Shown: positions 49,685 to 59,477, numbered from the stretch's first letter. The stretch: 64,000 bases of DNA from an uncultured Verrucomicrobiota bacterium (GCA_903848465.1 CAINGK010000153.1:57162-121161), one strand, 5' to 3'. Translations and numbers: made by a program. Notes: generated by a model from the sequence alone, not told the origin.

Positions 49685-50521
49685 ATGAAACACACTGTTA
49701 CCACCCTCCTGCTCGCGTTGGCGAGCTTTCCGGCCTTGGCTGCCGACTCCAAACCCGCCGCTCCTGCGGCTGACAAGCCTTCACCCATCGGCTACTCGGA
49801 CACGCCGGTCATTCCTGGCACCCAGTGGAAGGTGCATGACATCGACCGTCCGCGTCCAGCCGCAGTGGCCCCTGGCGTAAAGCCTGGCGATCCGCCCGCA
49901 GATGCCATTGTGATTTTCAACGGCACCAACTCCGAGGCTTTGCAGGCGAAGGAGAAGGACGCGAAGGGCAAGCTGACCGGCAAGATCATTCCCTGCCCCT
50001 GGCAGATCGAAGACGGCGTGATGAAAATCTCCGGCGGTGACTGCTGGACGAAGCAGGAGTTTGCCAGTTGCCAGTTCCACGTGGAGTGGATGAGCGATCC
50101 CAATACGAAGGGCAATTCCCAGAAAAAGGGCAATGCCGGGGTGTTTTTCATGGACCGCTACGAGTCCCAGATGCTGGATTGCGACAACAACCCCACCTAT
50201 GCCGATGGCATGACGGGCGGGGTGTACGGCCAGACGCCACCGCTGGTGAACGCCGTGCGTCCGGCGGGTCAGTGGCAGGTCTATGACATCGTCTTCACCG
50301 CACCCAAGCTGGAAGGCGGCAAGGTGGTGGAGCCGGCCTACATCACGACCTTTGTGAATGGCATCTGTGTGCAGAACCACACGAAAATCATGGGGCCGAC
50401 CCAGCATAAGAAGACCACGGACTACAGCGGCGAGTTCCCCGAAAAGGCACCGATCCGCATTCAGGACCATAAAAACGAGCCGCCAGTGCGCATTCGCAAC
50501 ATCTGGATCCGGCCGCTCTGA
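49685..50521 (+). CDS. Exported DUF1080 (3-keto-disaccharide hydrolase-like) protein
   Basis: A protein of 278 residues from ATG 49685 (KHTVTTLLLALASFPALAAD signal peptide); the frame runs upstream through the tRNA gene, which is an artefact. The domain contains IVIFNGTNSEAL, WQIEDGVMKISGGDCWTKQEFASCQFHVEW, GNAGVFFMDRYESQMLDC and QWQVYDIVFTAPK, the concanavalin-like DUF1080 pattern with the YE.Q/D site. The family, abundant in Planctomycetes and Verrucomicrobia, hydrolyses 3-keto-glycosides and related sugars. A terminator follows. Confidence 0.9.
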   Translation: MKHTVTTLLLALASFPALAADSKPAAPAADKPSPIGYSDTPVIPGTQWKVHDIDRPRPAAVAPGVKPGDPPADAIVIFNGTNSEALQAKEKDAKGKLTGKIIPCPWQIEDGVMKISGGDCWTKQEFASCQFHVEWMSDPNTKGNSQKKGNAGVFFMDRYESQMLDCDNNPTYADGMTGGVYGQTPPLVNAVRPAGQWQVYDIVFTAPKLEGGKVVEPAYITTFVNGICVQNHTKIMGPTQHKKTTDYSGEFPEKAPIRIQDHKNEPPVRIRNIWIRPL

Positions 50522-50545
50522 GGGCTGAGTAAGAACTTCATGACT

Positions 50546-50588
50546 AAAACCGCAAGGCCGGAGGTGAACCCTCCGGCCTTGCCGTTTT
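50546..50588 (+). terminator. Intrinsic terminator after the DUF1080 gene
   Basis: GCAAGGCCGGAGG (50552-50564) pairs with CCTCCGGCCTTGC (50570-50582), extended by AAAAC and GTTTT after one C-C mismatch, ending in T4-5. It starts 25 bases after the stop codon. Confidence 0.9.
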
Positions 50589-50771
50589 TAGCTGGCAAAG
50601 GCCAATGGTAAGGAAATCGTGAGAATAATACAGTATTTATGATAATTCCATTGAAGTTAATAAATTGCCCCCTAAAATATGATTGTTGGACGCAATTGCC
50701 AAATTTTCATAACTACCAGGCCTGTCAGTCGCTCTCGGCTGAGGCCCTAAGCTTTCCTTTATTCTTTGATT
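50589..50771 (+). promoter_or_regulatory. AT-rich upstream region of the EPS operon
   Basis: About 180 bases, much richer in A and T than the surroundings (AATAATACAGTATTTATG, AAGTTAATAAATTG). It lies between a strong terminator and the first gene of a five-gene translationally coupled operon, so the operon promoter must lie here. I cannot fix a -35/-10 pair with confidence. Confidence 0.4.
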
Positions 50772-51805
50772 ATGCCGCTCGCTCTTTATTCGCGCTCTAT
50801 CAAAGCCGCCGCCCTTGTTGGTAGCGGGCTGGCGTCGTTTGCACGCACTCGGCGCTCAGCCGAGGCCACGATTTTAACCTTTCATGGCCTTTGTGAAGAC
50901 ACAAGTGATCGAGACATTCTCGATTGGTCGCTGCATCTGCCAGTCGATGTGTTCCGCAACATCTGCTCGATGCTGGCAAAAGAGTACCATGTGATCCCGC
51001 TGACAGAACTTGTGGAAGCGCGGAGCCGTGGCACCAGCCTGCCGGACAACTCAGTCGTCATCACTTTCGACGATGGGTATGCTTCCAACTACGAACTGGC
51101 CTATCCGATTCTGCAGGAGTTTGGCCTGCACGCCACCATCTTTGTCGCCACAGGTTTCCTGGATGGTGTGGAGATGTTTTGGTTTCAGCGCGCTGACCTT
51201 GCGCTGGGACGGTCGCAGAAAGAGCTGCTCGACTGGAAGATCAACGGCAAAAAACTGCGGTTTTACCTCGGAACGTACGAACTGCGTCAGCAGTCTCTCC
51301 GGCAACTGCTGCCCGAACTCAAGGAACTGCCGGATGCAGACCTGCTGAGTGAGGTGGACCGTTTGGAGGCAGCGCTGGACGTGAGCACGCCCACCTTTGA
51401 AGATCTCCCCAAAGCCATGCGCCCAATGACCTGGGAGATGGCATGTGAAATGTCGCTCAGCGGTCATGTGGACATCGGCGGGCACACCCACACGCACCCC
51501 ATCCTGTCCCGTTGCGATGTTTTGTCGATGCGTGCGGAAATTGCCACATGTCGAGATCGCATTCACGCTACGCTCGCCTCACTCCGCAGCCCCCAATGGG
51601 GCGTGCATTGCAAGGCTAAAGCCTTTTACAGAACAGACTTTACACCCCCATCAGCGGCCGCATCAACAACAACGTCTCCATGTACCAACTGCCTCGCTAC
51701 GGTTCTCCCGAATCCGTCCTGGAGGCCAAGGCCACGGTGTCCGGTGCGTTTGAAACGTTGAAGGATTGGCGCCAGTGCTGCCGGAAAGCGATATCGATGA
51801 TATGA
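50772..51805 (+). pseudogene. Polysaccharide deacetylase (NodB-like), frameshifted near its C-terminus
   Basis: From ATG 50772 the protein has the NodB marks ILTFHGLCED, VVITFDDGYASNYELAYPIL and GHVDIGGHTHTHPIL (metal-binding Asp and H-x-H-x-H), as in polysaccharide deacetylases of EPS loci. After IHATLA (about 51577) the frame loses similarity and runs on to 51761. Another frame (about 51620-51805) gives LYTPISGRINNNVSMYQLP, a natural C-terminus, and its stop overlaps the GT4 start as ATGA. The usual AYPNG motif region is shortened, so both a small deletion and a frame change seem to have happened. Probably inactive, unless the reading is an error. Confidence 0.7.
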
Positions 51806-53058
51806 GGACGATCACGCTTGGCACGAGTGACACGCTGCAACTGCCCCTCCGGCAGTCTGTGCGTGCTTTTGTGCCGGAGAGGTCCATGCCAGCACCCGCG
51901 CATGATCGGCGTCCGGTGGTGATGCACTTCACGTACAGCATTGGCGGCGGCGGTGCGGAGGCCATGCTCATGAACTTGGCTGAATCGCTGGATCCAGCAC
52001 AGTTTCGCAGTGTGGTCGTGGCGATCAACGCCAAGCCCTGGAAGCACCAACTCAATCGGCTGCATGAGGCAGGGGTGGATGTTCATGACCTCGAAAGCAC
52101 CACCTACCTCAACCCACGTACCTTGGCACGACTGCATGCCGTGCTGCGCGCAGAGCGGCCTGACATTGTCCAAACGTGGACGCATCACGCCGATCTCGTG
52201 GGCGGCTGGGCCGCATGGCTGGCCGGAGTGCGTCATATCGCCTGGAGTATTCATTGCCGCGAAATCCACCGCAATCCTGGCGATAGCGACAACAAGATGG
52301 CGTTCTTCCGCCGCGCGCTGGCGTTCAGTTCGCGTTTTATCCCCCAGCGCATCATTTCCTGCTCTGCGACAGCTATCGAAGATCACGCGGCTGTCGGTTA
52401 TCCACGTGAACGAATGCGCTGGATTCCCAATGGCATCAACGCTGAACGCTTTGTGCCTGATACAGATGCTGGACTCGACACGCGGGCGGAACTGAAACTA
52501 CCGGCCAATGCTCCGGTGATCGGCTACGTCGGGCGCTTTCATGAGATGAAGGATCTGGCGACTTTTCTACGCGCAGCGGCCATCCTTCAGACGCGGGTGC
52601 CCGAGGCGCACTTTGTCTTCTGTGGTGGGGTCGAAGTCGAACTGGGCGAAGTGGAGCGTGAGCTGCTAGCACAACTGCCGCAGCGCCAGCAGGTGCGCTT
52701 CGACTCGTTCCGTGCCGATCCGTGGCGTTTGTACCCGGCGCTGAGCGTGTTTTCGCTTTCTTCGCGCACGGAAGCCTGCCCGATGACCATCATGGAGGCG
52801 ATGTCCTGCGGGGTGCCGTGCGTCACCACAAATGTGGGTGATTGCGCGCGCCTGCTTGAGGGAGTCGGTCGAGTAGTGCCCATGCACGATGCTTCGGCAC
52901 TGGCCGCCGCCTGGGAGCAGACGCTTCAACTTGACGCCCCAGTTCGGGAAGAAATCGCCCGGCAGTCGCGCCAGCGTGTGCTGGAGAAGTTTACCATCGC
53001 GCATGCCGCACAGCAGTATGCGGAAACCTACGCCCAGCTTCTGGAGGTGAAGTCATGA
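51802..53058 (+). CDS. GT4-family glycosyltransferase
   Basis: A 418-residue protein from ATG 51802, overlapping the stop of the deacetylase remnant. It is a GT-B fold: VVMHFTYSIGGGGAEAMLMNLAESLD at the N-terminal loop, GYVGRFHEMKDLATFLRAA in the C-terminal domain, and the donor-binding signature FSLSSRTEACPMTIMEAMSCGVPCVTTNVGD (E-x7-E type). It adds a sugar from a nucleotide donor to a growing lipid-linked glycan on the cytoplasmic face. Overlaps the next gene by ATGA (53055). Confidence 0.92.
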   Translation: MRTITLGTSDTLQLPLRQSVRAFVPERSMPAPAHDRRPVVMHFTYSIGGGGAEAMLMNLAESLDPAQFRSVVVAINAKPWKHQLNRLHEAGVDVHDLESTTYLNPRTLARLHAVLRAERPDIVQTWTHHADLVGGWAAWLAGVRHIAWSIHCREIHRNPGDSDNKMAFFRRALAFSSRFIPQRIISCSATAIEDHAAVGYPRERMRWIPNGINAERFVPDTDAGLDTRAELKLPANAPVIGYVGRFHEMKDLATFLRAAAILQTRVPEAHFVFCGGVEVELGEVERELLAQLPQRQQVRFDSFRADPWRLYPALSVFSLSSRTEACPMTIMEAMSCGVPCVTTNVGDCARLLEGVGRVVPMHDASALAAAWEQTLQLDAPVREEIARQSRQRVLEKFTIAHAAQQYAETYAQLLEVKS

Positions 53059-54806
53059 AAGCGCTGCTGCTCTTCCTGGCATTGACCATTCCGGCAGCGG
53101 CTCAGCCGGTGAAGGTGGCATTTTGCGATGGCATGACCCGCGTTTCCCGCAACGGCGCAGCGCCGACGGCAACCAACCACACCGTGTACGCAGCGCTTGG
53201 TGAGTGGGAACCTCTACAGCTCATCGTCACCGCCACGCCCGAACAGCTCAAAACGATCCAGGTGCGCGCCACCGGGATCGCCAAGGAAGATTCTGACATC
53301 TTGCTGCCAGCCCCCCAAGTGCTGCGTGAGCACTACGTGCGCGTTTCCAAGTCCACGCCGAGGGCACCGCTGCCGCCGGGTGATTATCCCGATGCGCTAG
53401 TGCCGCTCGACATGCCTGCGCAGGAGATCAGCGGCACTGAGGTGGTCAATCAGCCGTACTGGGTGGATGTTTTCGTGCCGTACACGACTGCGCCGGGCGC
53501 ATATATCGGCGAAGTACGGTTCACGTTTGCCGATGGCATGAAAGCCATTGCCTGTTACACGCTCAAGGTATGGGACTTTGACCTGCCCGTCGTGCCGAAG
53601 CTGCGCACCTCGATCATGACCACGGTGCGCCACGTCGCCCAGGTGCATGGCTTGGAGTATCATGACAATGCGCCGTCACTTGAGCACGCGGGTTTGCTCA
53701 ACGCCTATTACGATCTGCTCGCGGAGCATCGCCTCAGCGTGGATCAAATTTACGGTAGCTATCCCGACGCAGCTACGGGCAAGCTGGATGAAGACAAGGT
53801 TGAGCGGGCGCTGAGAAAGCATCTGCTGCACCGCCATTGCAACAGCATTGGCCTGCCAATCTGGCCGAAGTGGCCGTTCCAAGACCCCCTGGGCAAAGAC
53901 CGCGAGGCGGCGATGAGCTATGTCGCGCAATGGATGAAGCTCCTGGCCAAAATTCACTGCGAGTCACGCGGCTACGTCATCATGGGAGACCTGGATGAAC
54001 CGAACGACGCGGCGGCCTATGTCACGGTGCGCCGCTGGGGTGAATTTTTCAACGAGGTGGAAAAAAAGCACGGCGTCCGTGTGCCGCTGCACGTCACCGA
54101 ACAACCGACACCTGAAAAGACGGCGTGGGGTTCGCTGAACGGCGCGGTGGACATTTGGGTGCCGCATTTCAGCGAAGTGTGGAAGGACATGGAGTGGGCC
54201 GGCGGCAAGCATGACATCGCCCTGCGGCGTCAGGCTGGCGAGGAAGTCTGGGCCTATGCAGCCCTGGTGCAGATGCCGGAGGCCTGGGAAGAGCAGCATG
54301 GCAGGCCCAAGCAGCTTATCAGCAGTTTTCCGCCGGTCTGGGCGCTCGACTATCCACCTATGGCGCATCGCATCGTCGGCTGGTTGTTTCCCAAGCACGG
54401 CATCACCGGCTTTGATTATTGGGACACGATCTTTGCCGCTGAAGGAGTCGATGTCTGGCAGGATGCGGGTACGTTCAAAACGCCCGATGGAGCCACCTAC
54501 AATGGGGACGGCTCCTATATTTATCCTGCCACCCAAAAGCGTCAGGGCCGCAATGCTCCAGTCGCGTCCATGCGTCTGAAGTGGCTGCGTGAGACGGTGG
54601 AAGACTACGATTACCTGATGCTGGCACGTCAGCTCGGTCTCGAAGAGGATGCGTGTCGTCTTACCAGCAGTTTTGCGCGTGGTTTTGGTGATTGGGATGA
54701 CAATGCAGGCGCATTGCTGGGGGCTCGCCAGCAACTGGGGGCCTTGATTGAATCCGCACAGCAACGCAAACAAACGACCGCATTGCAGAAAGGGGGGGCA
54801 CAGTGA
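53055..54806 (+). CDS. Exported DUF4091/GH123-like protein
   Basis: A 583-residue protein with a signal peptide (KALLLFLALTIPAAAQ). The N-terminal beta domain (VYAALGEWEPLQLIVTATPEQ) and the barrel with YVIMGDLDEPND, VTEQPTP, VDIWVPHFSEVW and GFDYWDT are those of DUF4091, close to GH123 N-acetyl-galactosaminidases. The Asp-Glu pair in LDEPN corresponds to the GH123 substrate-assisted catalytic pair. Within an EPS operon it could trim or edit the exported polymer. The next gene starts inside its stop (GTGA at 54803). Confidence 0.82.
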   Translation: MKALLLFLALTIPAAAQPVKVAFCDGMTRVSRNGAAPTATNHTVYAALGEWEPLQLIVTATPEQLKTIQVRATGIAKEDSDILLPAPQVLREHYVRVSKSTPRAPLPPGDYPDALVPLDMPAQEISGTEVVNQPYWVDVFVPYTTAPGAYIGEVRFTFADGMKAIACYTLKVWDFDLPVVPKLRTSIMTTVRHVAQVHGLEYHDNAPSLEHAGLLNAYYDLLAEHRLSVDQIYGSYPDAATGKLDEDKVERALRKHLLHRHCNSIGLPIWPKWPFQDPLGKDREAAMSYVAQWMKLLAKIHCESRGYVIMGDLDEPNDAAAYVTVRRWGEFFNEVEKKHGVRVPLHVTEQPTPEKTAWGSLNGAVDIWVPHFSEVWKDMEWAGGKHDIALRRQAGEEVWAYAALVQMPEAWEEQHGRPKQLISSFPPVWALDYPPMAHRIVGWLFPKHGITGFDYWDTIFAAEGVDVWQDAGTFKTPDGATYNGDGSYIYPATQKRQGRNAPVASMRLKWLRETVEDYDYLMLARQLGLEEDACRLTSSFARGFGDWDDNAGALLGARQQLGALIESAQQRKQTTALQKGGAQ

Positions 54807-56035
54807 CCACGACCCTGCTCAGTCCGACACCACGCATTGCTGCGGCCCCCAATGTGACGGTACGTCGTCGCGGCCTGCTCACGCTGGACATTGTGCGGGA
54901 CGAAGCTGGATTCCATGCGTTGCAGCCGTTCTGGGATACGCTGGTTGATCAAATGGCCACGCGTTCGCCATTCCTGCGCTGGGACTGGTTGAGCTTGTGG
55001 TGGGATGAATGCCGCAGAGAGGCGCAACTGGTCATTGCCGTGCTGCGTGATGCTGAAGGCGTGCCGCATGCCATCGCGCCGCTTATGCTCGCGAGTGAGC
55101 CAGATCCAGCGCGCAAGCATCTCGTGACCTTGAGTTTTCTGGCCGGTTTTGGCGATGCGCAAGGCGAGCGATTGGACCTCATTGTGCCAGCCGGTCAGGA
55201 GAATGAGCTGACGCCACAGCTTTGCGGTGCTTTCAAGCTGCTGCGGCATGAATGCGACAACGTCCGGCTCAATCACCTGCCAGAAGAGTCGCCGAACACG
55301 CCCCATCTCTTGGCGGTCCTACAAGAGGCCTACCACTACTCCGGAGTGCTGAACCGCCAGGCCAGCCGTTTCATTCATCTGCCTGCGTCTTGGGAGGACT
55401 TCGAAGCGCGCCACAACTCCAAATGGCGCAATGTACTGCGTCGCCGTCGCAGAGCGTTCACAACGGAGCATGCAGGCATTGCCACACATGCGGGTGTCCG
55501 CGTTTCAATTCCCGAAGCTATGAAGGAGTTCCGCGTGCTGCATGCCATGCAGTGGCCAGCGGGAGTCAGCAGCTTTACCACGGATGCCTCCTGGCGCTTT
55601 CACCAGCGCTTGGCGGCACGCTGGCTTCCGACGCAGCGTGCCTGGATGCCCATTCTGGAAGCCGACGGCAAAGTGATCGCGGCTTTGTATGGTTTTGTCG
55701 AACGCGACGAATTTTTCCAGTTCCAATCGGGCTGGGAGCGGTCCCTTGCCAAGATTTCGCCGGGCAAACTGGTCATGCGCTGGGCCATCGACTGCAGCAT
55801 TCAGCGCGGCCTGCGGGTGTATGACATGCTGCCCAGTGACTACGAATACAAACGCCAGTGGTGTGACGACGTGCGCTGGCTACTCGATCTTGAAGCCTTC
55901 AACCCGCTAAGCTGGCGCGCTGCTGCCTTCCGCACTCTGCGCGCCATGCGCCGCTGGTTTCCCCGCAGCACGGTTGCGGAACCCAGCAACGAAGTCCAAG
56001 AGGAACATGAGTCCGCCCTCTGCCAAGCTGCTTAA
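54803..56035 (+). CDS. GNAT/FemAB-like acyltransferase of EPS clusters
   Basis: A 410-residue protein starting at GTG 54803 with a G-rich ribosome-binding stretch before it. Two GNAT-type halves: RDEAGFHALQPFWDTLVDQM...FLRWDWLSLWWDE in the first, and the BcsL/CelD signature ARWLPTQRAWMPILEADGKVIAALYGFVERDEFFQFQSGWERS in the second, ending YDMLPSDYEYKRQW. Such proteins sit in EPS and cellulose loci and probably transfer an acyl or aminoacyl group to the polymer. No membrane span. Confidence 0.82.
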   Translation: MTTTLLSPTPRIAAAPNVTVRRRGLLTLDIVRDEAGFHALQPFWDTLVDQMATRSPFLRWDWLSLWWDECRREAQLVIAVLRDAEGVPHAIAPLMLASEPDPARKHLVTLSFLAGFGDAQGERLDLIVPAGQENELTPQLCGAFKLLRHECDNVRLNHLPEESPNTPHLLAVLQEAYHYSGVLNRQASRFIHLPASWEDFEARHNSKWRNVLRRRRRAFTTEHAGIATHAGVRVSIPEAMKEFRVLHAMQWPAGVSSFTTDASWRFHQRLAARWLPTQRAWMPILEADGKVIAALYGFVERDEFFQFQSGWERSLAKISPGKLVMRWAIDCSIQRGLRVYDMLPSDYEYKRQWCDDVRWLLDLEAFNPLSWRAAAFRTLRAMRRWFPRSTVAEPSNEVQEEHESALCQAA

Positions 56036-56044
56036 TTCATCTTT

Positions 56045-58504
56045 ATGGCCATTTCCTACAGCATACAGCCCTCCAACCCCGCCCCACAGGACGGCTTTGG
56101 AGCGATGCTTGCTCTCCCACCTGCGCGTGGCCTGACACCTGTGGCTCCCTCGATGACCATGCCAGCGCATCCAGGGATGTCGCCGGTGTTTGATCCGCGT
56201 GCCTTCCTGCCGCCGATCAATCCGCAGGATTTTGAGGTGCAGTCGCTCATCAGTCTTGTGGATGTCATTGGCTACATTCGCAAACGCTGGCTGCGGGGTG
56301 CCCTGCTGGGCCTCGTGCTGGGTGCCTTCACGTTTTATTTCCTCGGCATGGGTGCAAAGATCTATGAAGCGGAGTCGCAACTGCTGCTGCGCATTCAGGA
56401 TTCCAGTCTGGTGAACATTGAGGGTACGATTTCTCGTGGACCTGGTGAGCTGAGTGCGGTGCAACTCATCAACAACCACCGTGCCGAATTGCTCTCTCGG
56501 CGCTACCTGAGCTATTTTTACGATCATTTTCCTGCGCCAGAGCGTGATGCGCTGCTGGATCGTGAGGCGCACTCGTTGGGCCGCAAAGACGAGCTGCTGA
56601 AGCTGCTGGGACTTTATCAACCGGGCAAGCTTGGTGATCCACGCGAGCGTTTCATCAACCTGCTGATTGACAATGTGCGGGTAGAGCCGCTCAAGGAATC
56701 GCATGTGCTGCGGGTGCAAATGCGTGATCGCGATCCGAAACTCGCAGCCGACTTGGCCAACCATTTTGTCGAAGAATACACCCGCTATGTGGCAGACGAG
56801 GAAGGCCAGCTCAGCTCCAATGCTTCCAGCTTTCTCGAAACGAAATCGGAGGAACTGTTGAAGCGTTTGCGTGAGTCCGAACAAAAGCTCTCCGATTACC
56901 GCAAAAAGGAAGGACTCATGGGGGACACGGAATCCAAGGATGTCTCCAGTGAGAAGGTTCGCCAACTCAATGCCGCGATCACGGAGGCCGATTTGAAGCT
57001 CACCAGGGCCAAGAGCGACCTCAATGATCTGGCCGTTGCGCAGAAGTCAGGACGGGACCTCACAGAACTTCGGATTTTCGCGGACAACAGCGATGTGAAT
57101 TTCATTCGCAAACAGTTGGATGCCAAGATCGCTGAACGCGCGCCGCTCGAAGCCACTTGCGGGCGCAAACATCCGCGCATGATTGGTCTGGCGAAAGAGA
57201 TCGAATCTTTGCGGGGTGCGCTGGAGCGTTCGGTTAGCTCCGACGTCGGCATGATTCAGGCTGAGGTGGAGTCCCAGCAGCGGCAGATTACCGATTACCG
57301 TCGTCAGCTTGATGAAGCGCGCGGTGTGGCGCTGGATATGAGCGGCAAAAACGTGCAGCAGAACCTGCTCAGCGACCAAGTGCGCATGGATCGCGATCTG
57401 TATGAAAAGATCGAGATGCGCCGCAGCCAAGCGGCCCTGACAGGCCAGTTTCGTGACAGTGGCCTACTGCGTGTGGCCGATGTGGCGATGGTGCCGGAGA
57501 AACCGGTGAAGCCAAGCAAGCCCATCGCCGCTGTGGCCGCAGTTTTGCTCTTTGGCCTGACACTGATCGGGTTGCCGGTGGGCTGGGGCATTTTTGATGA
57601 TCACGTGCGGAAACTATTCGCCCCTAAGACTGAAGGTCCAGAGATGCAGGATCTGACGCAGCATACCGCGTATGGCTACGGCTATCCGGTGCAACAAGCT
57701 GCTCCGTCCGCGCCGCTTGTCTCGCCTTTTGCCATTGCCGCACCCGCAGCACCCGTCCAGCCAGCGCAGATGCGTCCACCACCACTTCCGATGCAGCCGC
57801 AAACACGCCAACTGCCGCTGATCAAGCCTGCCGACGGAGAGACTACCATTCTGGCTCGTTTGCCCTATGTGAGCGGCTCCACGCCGGAGGCGATGCTGTC
57901 GGAACTGCTGAAGCCGGAACCCATCGGGGCCTCCAGCGCGCTGCACCATCTCACCAGCACGCTCGAAAAACAGGCGATCAATCGTAGCAGCACGGCAGGG
58001 GTGATCCTCATCACCAGTGCGGGAACGGGCGAAGGCAAAACGCTGGTCTCAGCCGCACTGGCTGCCGCTTTCTGCCACCAAAACCGCCGCGTGTTCATGA
58101 TGGAATGCAATCCATCCTCGCCGACGCTGCACCAGTGGTTCCCACGGGCGGTGCAGGGTTGCGGTGCTTATGCCAACAACCTCGAAGCGCTGCGCTATGG
58201 TCACAGCAATCTCTTCTTGCTGCCCGGTTGTGATTTGCCCCCGCACGCCACCAACGAACTGCTTGATGGCTATCGCAATTGGATCGAACGCGCGAAGACC
58301 GAGGTGGACTGGATCATTCTCGATGCCTCACCGTTGCTGAAGAGCTTTGCCAATGTGGCCCCGCTCGCCCCGCTCGCGACGGATGTGCTCATCGTCAACA
58401 ACCCCGCCAAAACCACGCCCGCCCAACTGCGAGCCGGTGTGGCGCTGCTACAGCCGATGATGTCGTCGAGTGCGCTGCGTGGCCTGGTGGTGAACGGTGG
58501 GTAG
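56045..58504 (+). CDS. Wzz-type chain-length/BY-kinase-like protein
   Basis: An 819-residue protein. A Wzz domain is bounded by two membrane segments (about residues 83-102 and 488-510), with the proline motif VPEKPVKPSKP before the second. Between them is a long coiled coil. The C-terminal domain is BY-kinase-like: Walker A TSAGTGEGKT, a Walker A' region VFMMECNPSSP (usual DxD replaced by ExN) and Walker B IILDASPLL. No Tyr cluster is present at the end (ALRGLVVNGG). It probably controls polymer length but may not autophosphorylate. Confidence 0.85.
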   Translation: MAISYSIQPSNPAPQDGFGAMLALPPARGLTPVAPSMTMPAHPGMSPVFDPRAFLPPINPQDFEVQSLISLVDVIGYIRKRWLRGALLGLVLGAFTFYFLGMGAKIYEAESQLLLRIQDSSLVNIEGTISRGPGELSAVQLINNHRAELLSRRYLSYFYDHFPAPERDALLDREAHSLGRKDELLKLLGLYQPGKLGDPRERFINLLIDNVRVEPLKESHVLRVQMRDRDPKLAADLANHFVEEYTRYVADEEGQLSSNASSFLETKSEELLKRLRESEQKLSDYRKKEGLMGDTESKDVSSEKVRQLNAAITEADLKLTRAKSDLNDLAVAQKSGRDLTELRIFADNSDVNFIRKQLDAKIAERAPLEATCGRKHPRMIGLAKEIESLRGALERSVSSDVGMIQAEVESQQRQITDYRRQLDEARGVALDMSGKNVQQNLLSDQVRMDRDLYEKIEMRRSQAALTGQFRDSGLLRVADVAMVPEKPVKPSKPIAAVAAVLLFGLTLIGLPVGWGIFDDHVRKLFAPKTEGPEMQDLTQHTAYGYGYPVQQAAPSAPLVSPFAIAAPAAPVQPAQMRPPPLPMQPQTRQLPLIKPADGETTILARLPYVSGSTPEAMLSELLKPEPIGASSALHHLTSTLEKQAINRSSTAGVILITSAGTGEGKTLVSAALAAAFCHQNRRVFMMECNPSSPTLHQWFPRAVQGCGAYANNLEALRYGHSNLFLLPGCDLPPHATNELLDGYRNWIERAKTEVDWIILDASPLLKSFANVAPLAPLATDVLIVNNPAKTTPAQLRAGVALLQPMMSSSALRGLVVNGG

Positions 58505-58507
58505 TAC

Positions 58508-58972
58508 TCAGCGGGCAGCCTGCTGCCGTTTTAACTCATCAATCAACGCCGCAGGTTCGCTCACACTCACCATGACGGTGTAGCCCTCGGTGGTCGGAAT
58601 GCGTGCCACGCGCGTCTTGTCTGTGACAAAGAGCAGCGCTTTCTCCCCATTGCGGAGTTTGAACCAGCCAGCGGCGTAGCCGGGCAGCGCTGTGCCCATC
58701 GTGCGCCATTTCGGCTGGTGGTCCTTGTCGGTGTTGAGATCGGTGACGACTGCCTCGTCAAGTTTGAGCGACTTGAACGGGATCAGCCGACCATAGAGAT
58801 CGCCTTGGAGTTGCAGACCGTCGTTGGAGACGGTGAATCGCACATGCTGCATGGACCACGCCAGCCAGACCATCAGCACCAGAACTCCGACGAGGATGAG
58901 GCTGATGATGGCAAAGAACCACAGCGATTTGCTCGCGGCGGGAATCATGGGGAAGACGGTGGAGGCGTGCAT
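58508..58972 (-). CDS. Membrane protein with PH-like domain
   Basis: A protein of 154 residues from ATG 58972 (MHASTVFPMIPAASKSLW), with one hydrophobic segment (FFAIISLILVGVLVLMVWLAW), then a beta-rich domain: VRFTVSNDGLQLQGDLYGRLIPFKSLKLDEAVV and FVTDKTRVARIPTTEGYTVMVSVSEPAALIDEL. The domain resembles bacterial PH (bPH) domains. Function unknown. It converges with the EPS operon, with only 3 bases between stops. Confidence 0.75.
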   Translation of the reverse strand: MHASTVFPMIPAASKSLWFFAIISLILVGVLVLMVWLAWSMQHVRFTVSNDGLQLQGDLYGRLIPFKSLKLDEAVVTDLNTDKDHQPKWRTMGTALPGYAAGWFKLRNGEKALLFVTDKTRVARIPTTEGYTVMVSVSEPAALIDELKRQQAAR

Positions 58973-59006
58973 AATGATGAAATCTGAATGCAGAATGACG
59001 AAATTA

Positions 59007-59477
59007 TCAGGCAAGCCTGAGCCATTCCGCGAGCTTGGTGAGGTGGGGGCTGTTCGCCGCCAAACAGGCTTTCACGAAGCACTCCAAATGGCTGCGATGC
59101 TTTCTGGGGTTCTTGTGAAGATCTTGGTGTCGCTTCGGAAGGTGATGCGTGACTGGAGAAATGCCGATGGCTTGTGCTTGGGCGTAAAGCCACGGTTCGA
59201 GATCAGGCTGAATCTCAATGAAGCGCTTGCCGCTCTCAGGATGCCGGTAGAGGCAGAGTCCCAGGTCCGGCCTGGGATCAGCGACCTTGAACTCGCGCAA
59301 GAAGATTGGGCAGGATTGTCCGGGGTCTTGATCGACGAGCGCGATGTCAGTGGCTCTTCGGCTGATTTCCAGTGCATGGGCCACACGAGATTTGGCAAGC
59401 TCATGGAGCCACTGGCTTTTAGTAAACCCCAGTGCGCGGACCGTTGCCTCATCGTTGAAGCATTCGAGGAAGATCAT
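59007..59477 (-). CDS. Toprim-like partner of the AAA ATPase
   Basis: A 156-residue protein. Its N-terminus MIFLECFNDEATVRALG has Glu5 and Asp9 and is followed by IALVDQDPG with Asp49 and Asp51. That is the Glu...DxD order of Toprim or DUF4276-like metal sites, though I cannot prove it. It overlaps the ATPase stop by ATGA (59474-59477), so the two are made together. OLD-type proteins fuse such parts; here they are split, as in several anti-phage systems. Confidence 0.6.
   Translation of the reverse strand: MIFLECFNDEATVRALGFTKSQWLHELAKSRVAHALEISRRATDIALVDQDPGQSCPIFLREFKVADPRPDLGLCLYRHPESGKRFIEIQPDLEPWLYAQAQAIGISPVTHHLPKRHQDLHKNPRKHRSHLECFVKACLAANSPHLTKLAEWLRLA

Noticed and set aside
55907..56965. 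A 352-codon minus-strand frame across the GNAT and Wzz genes
   Set aside because: It spans two well-supported coupled genes on the other strand and has no motif.
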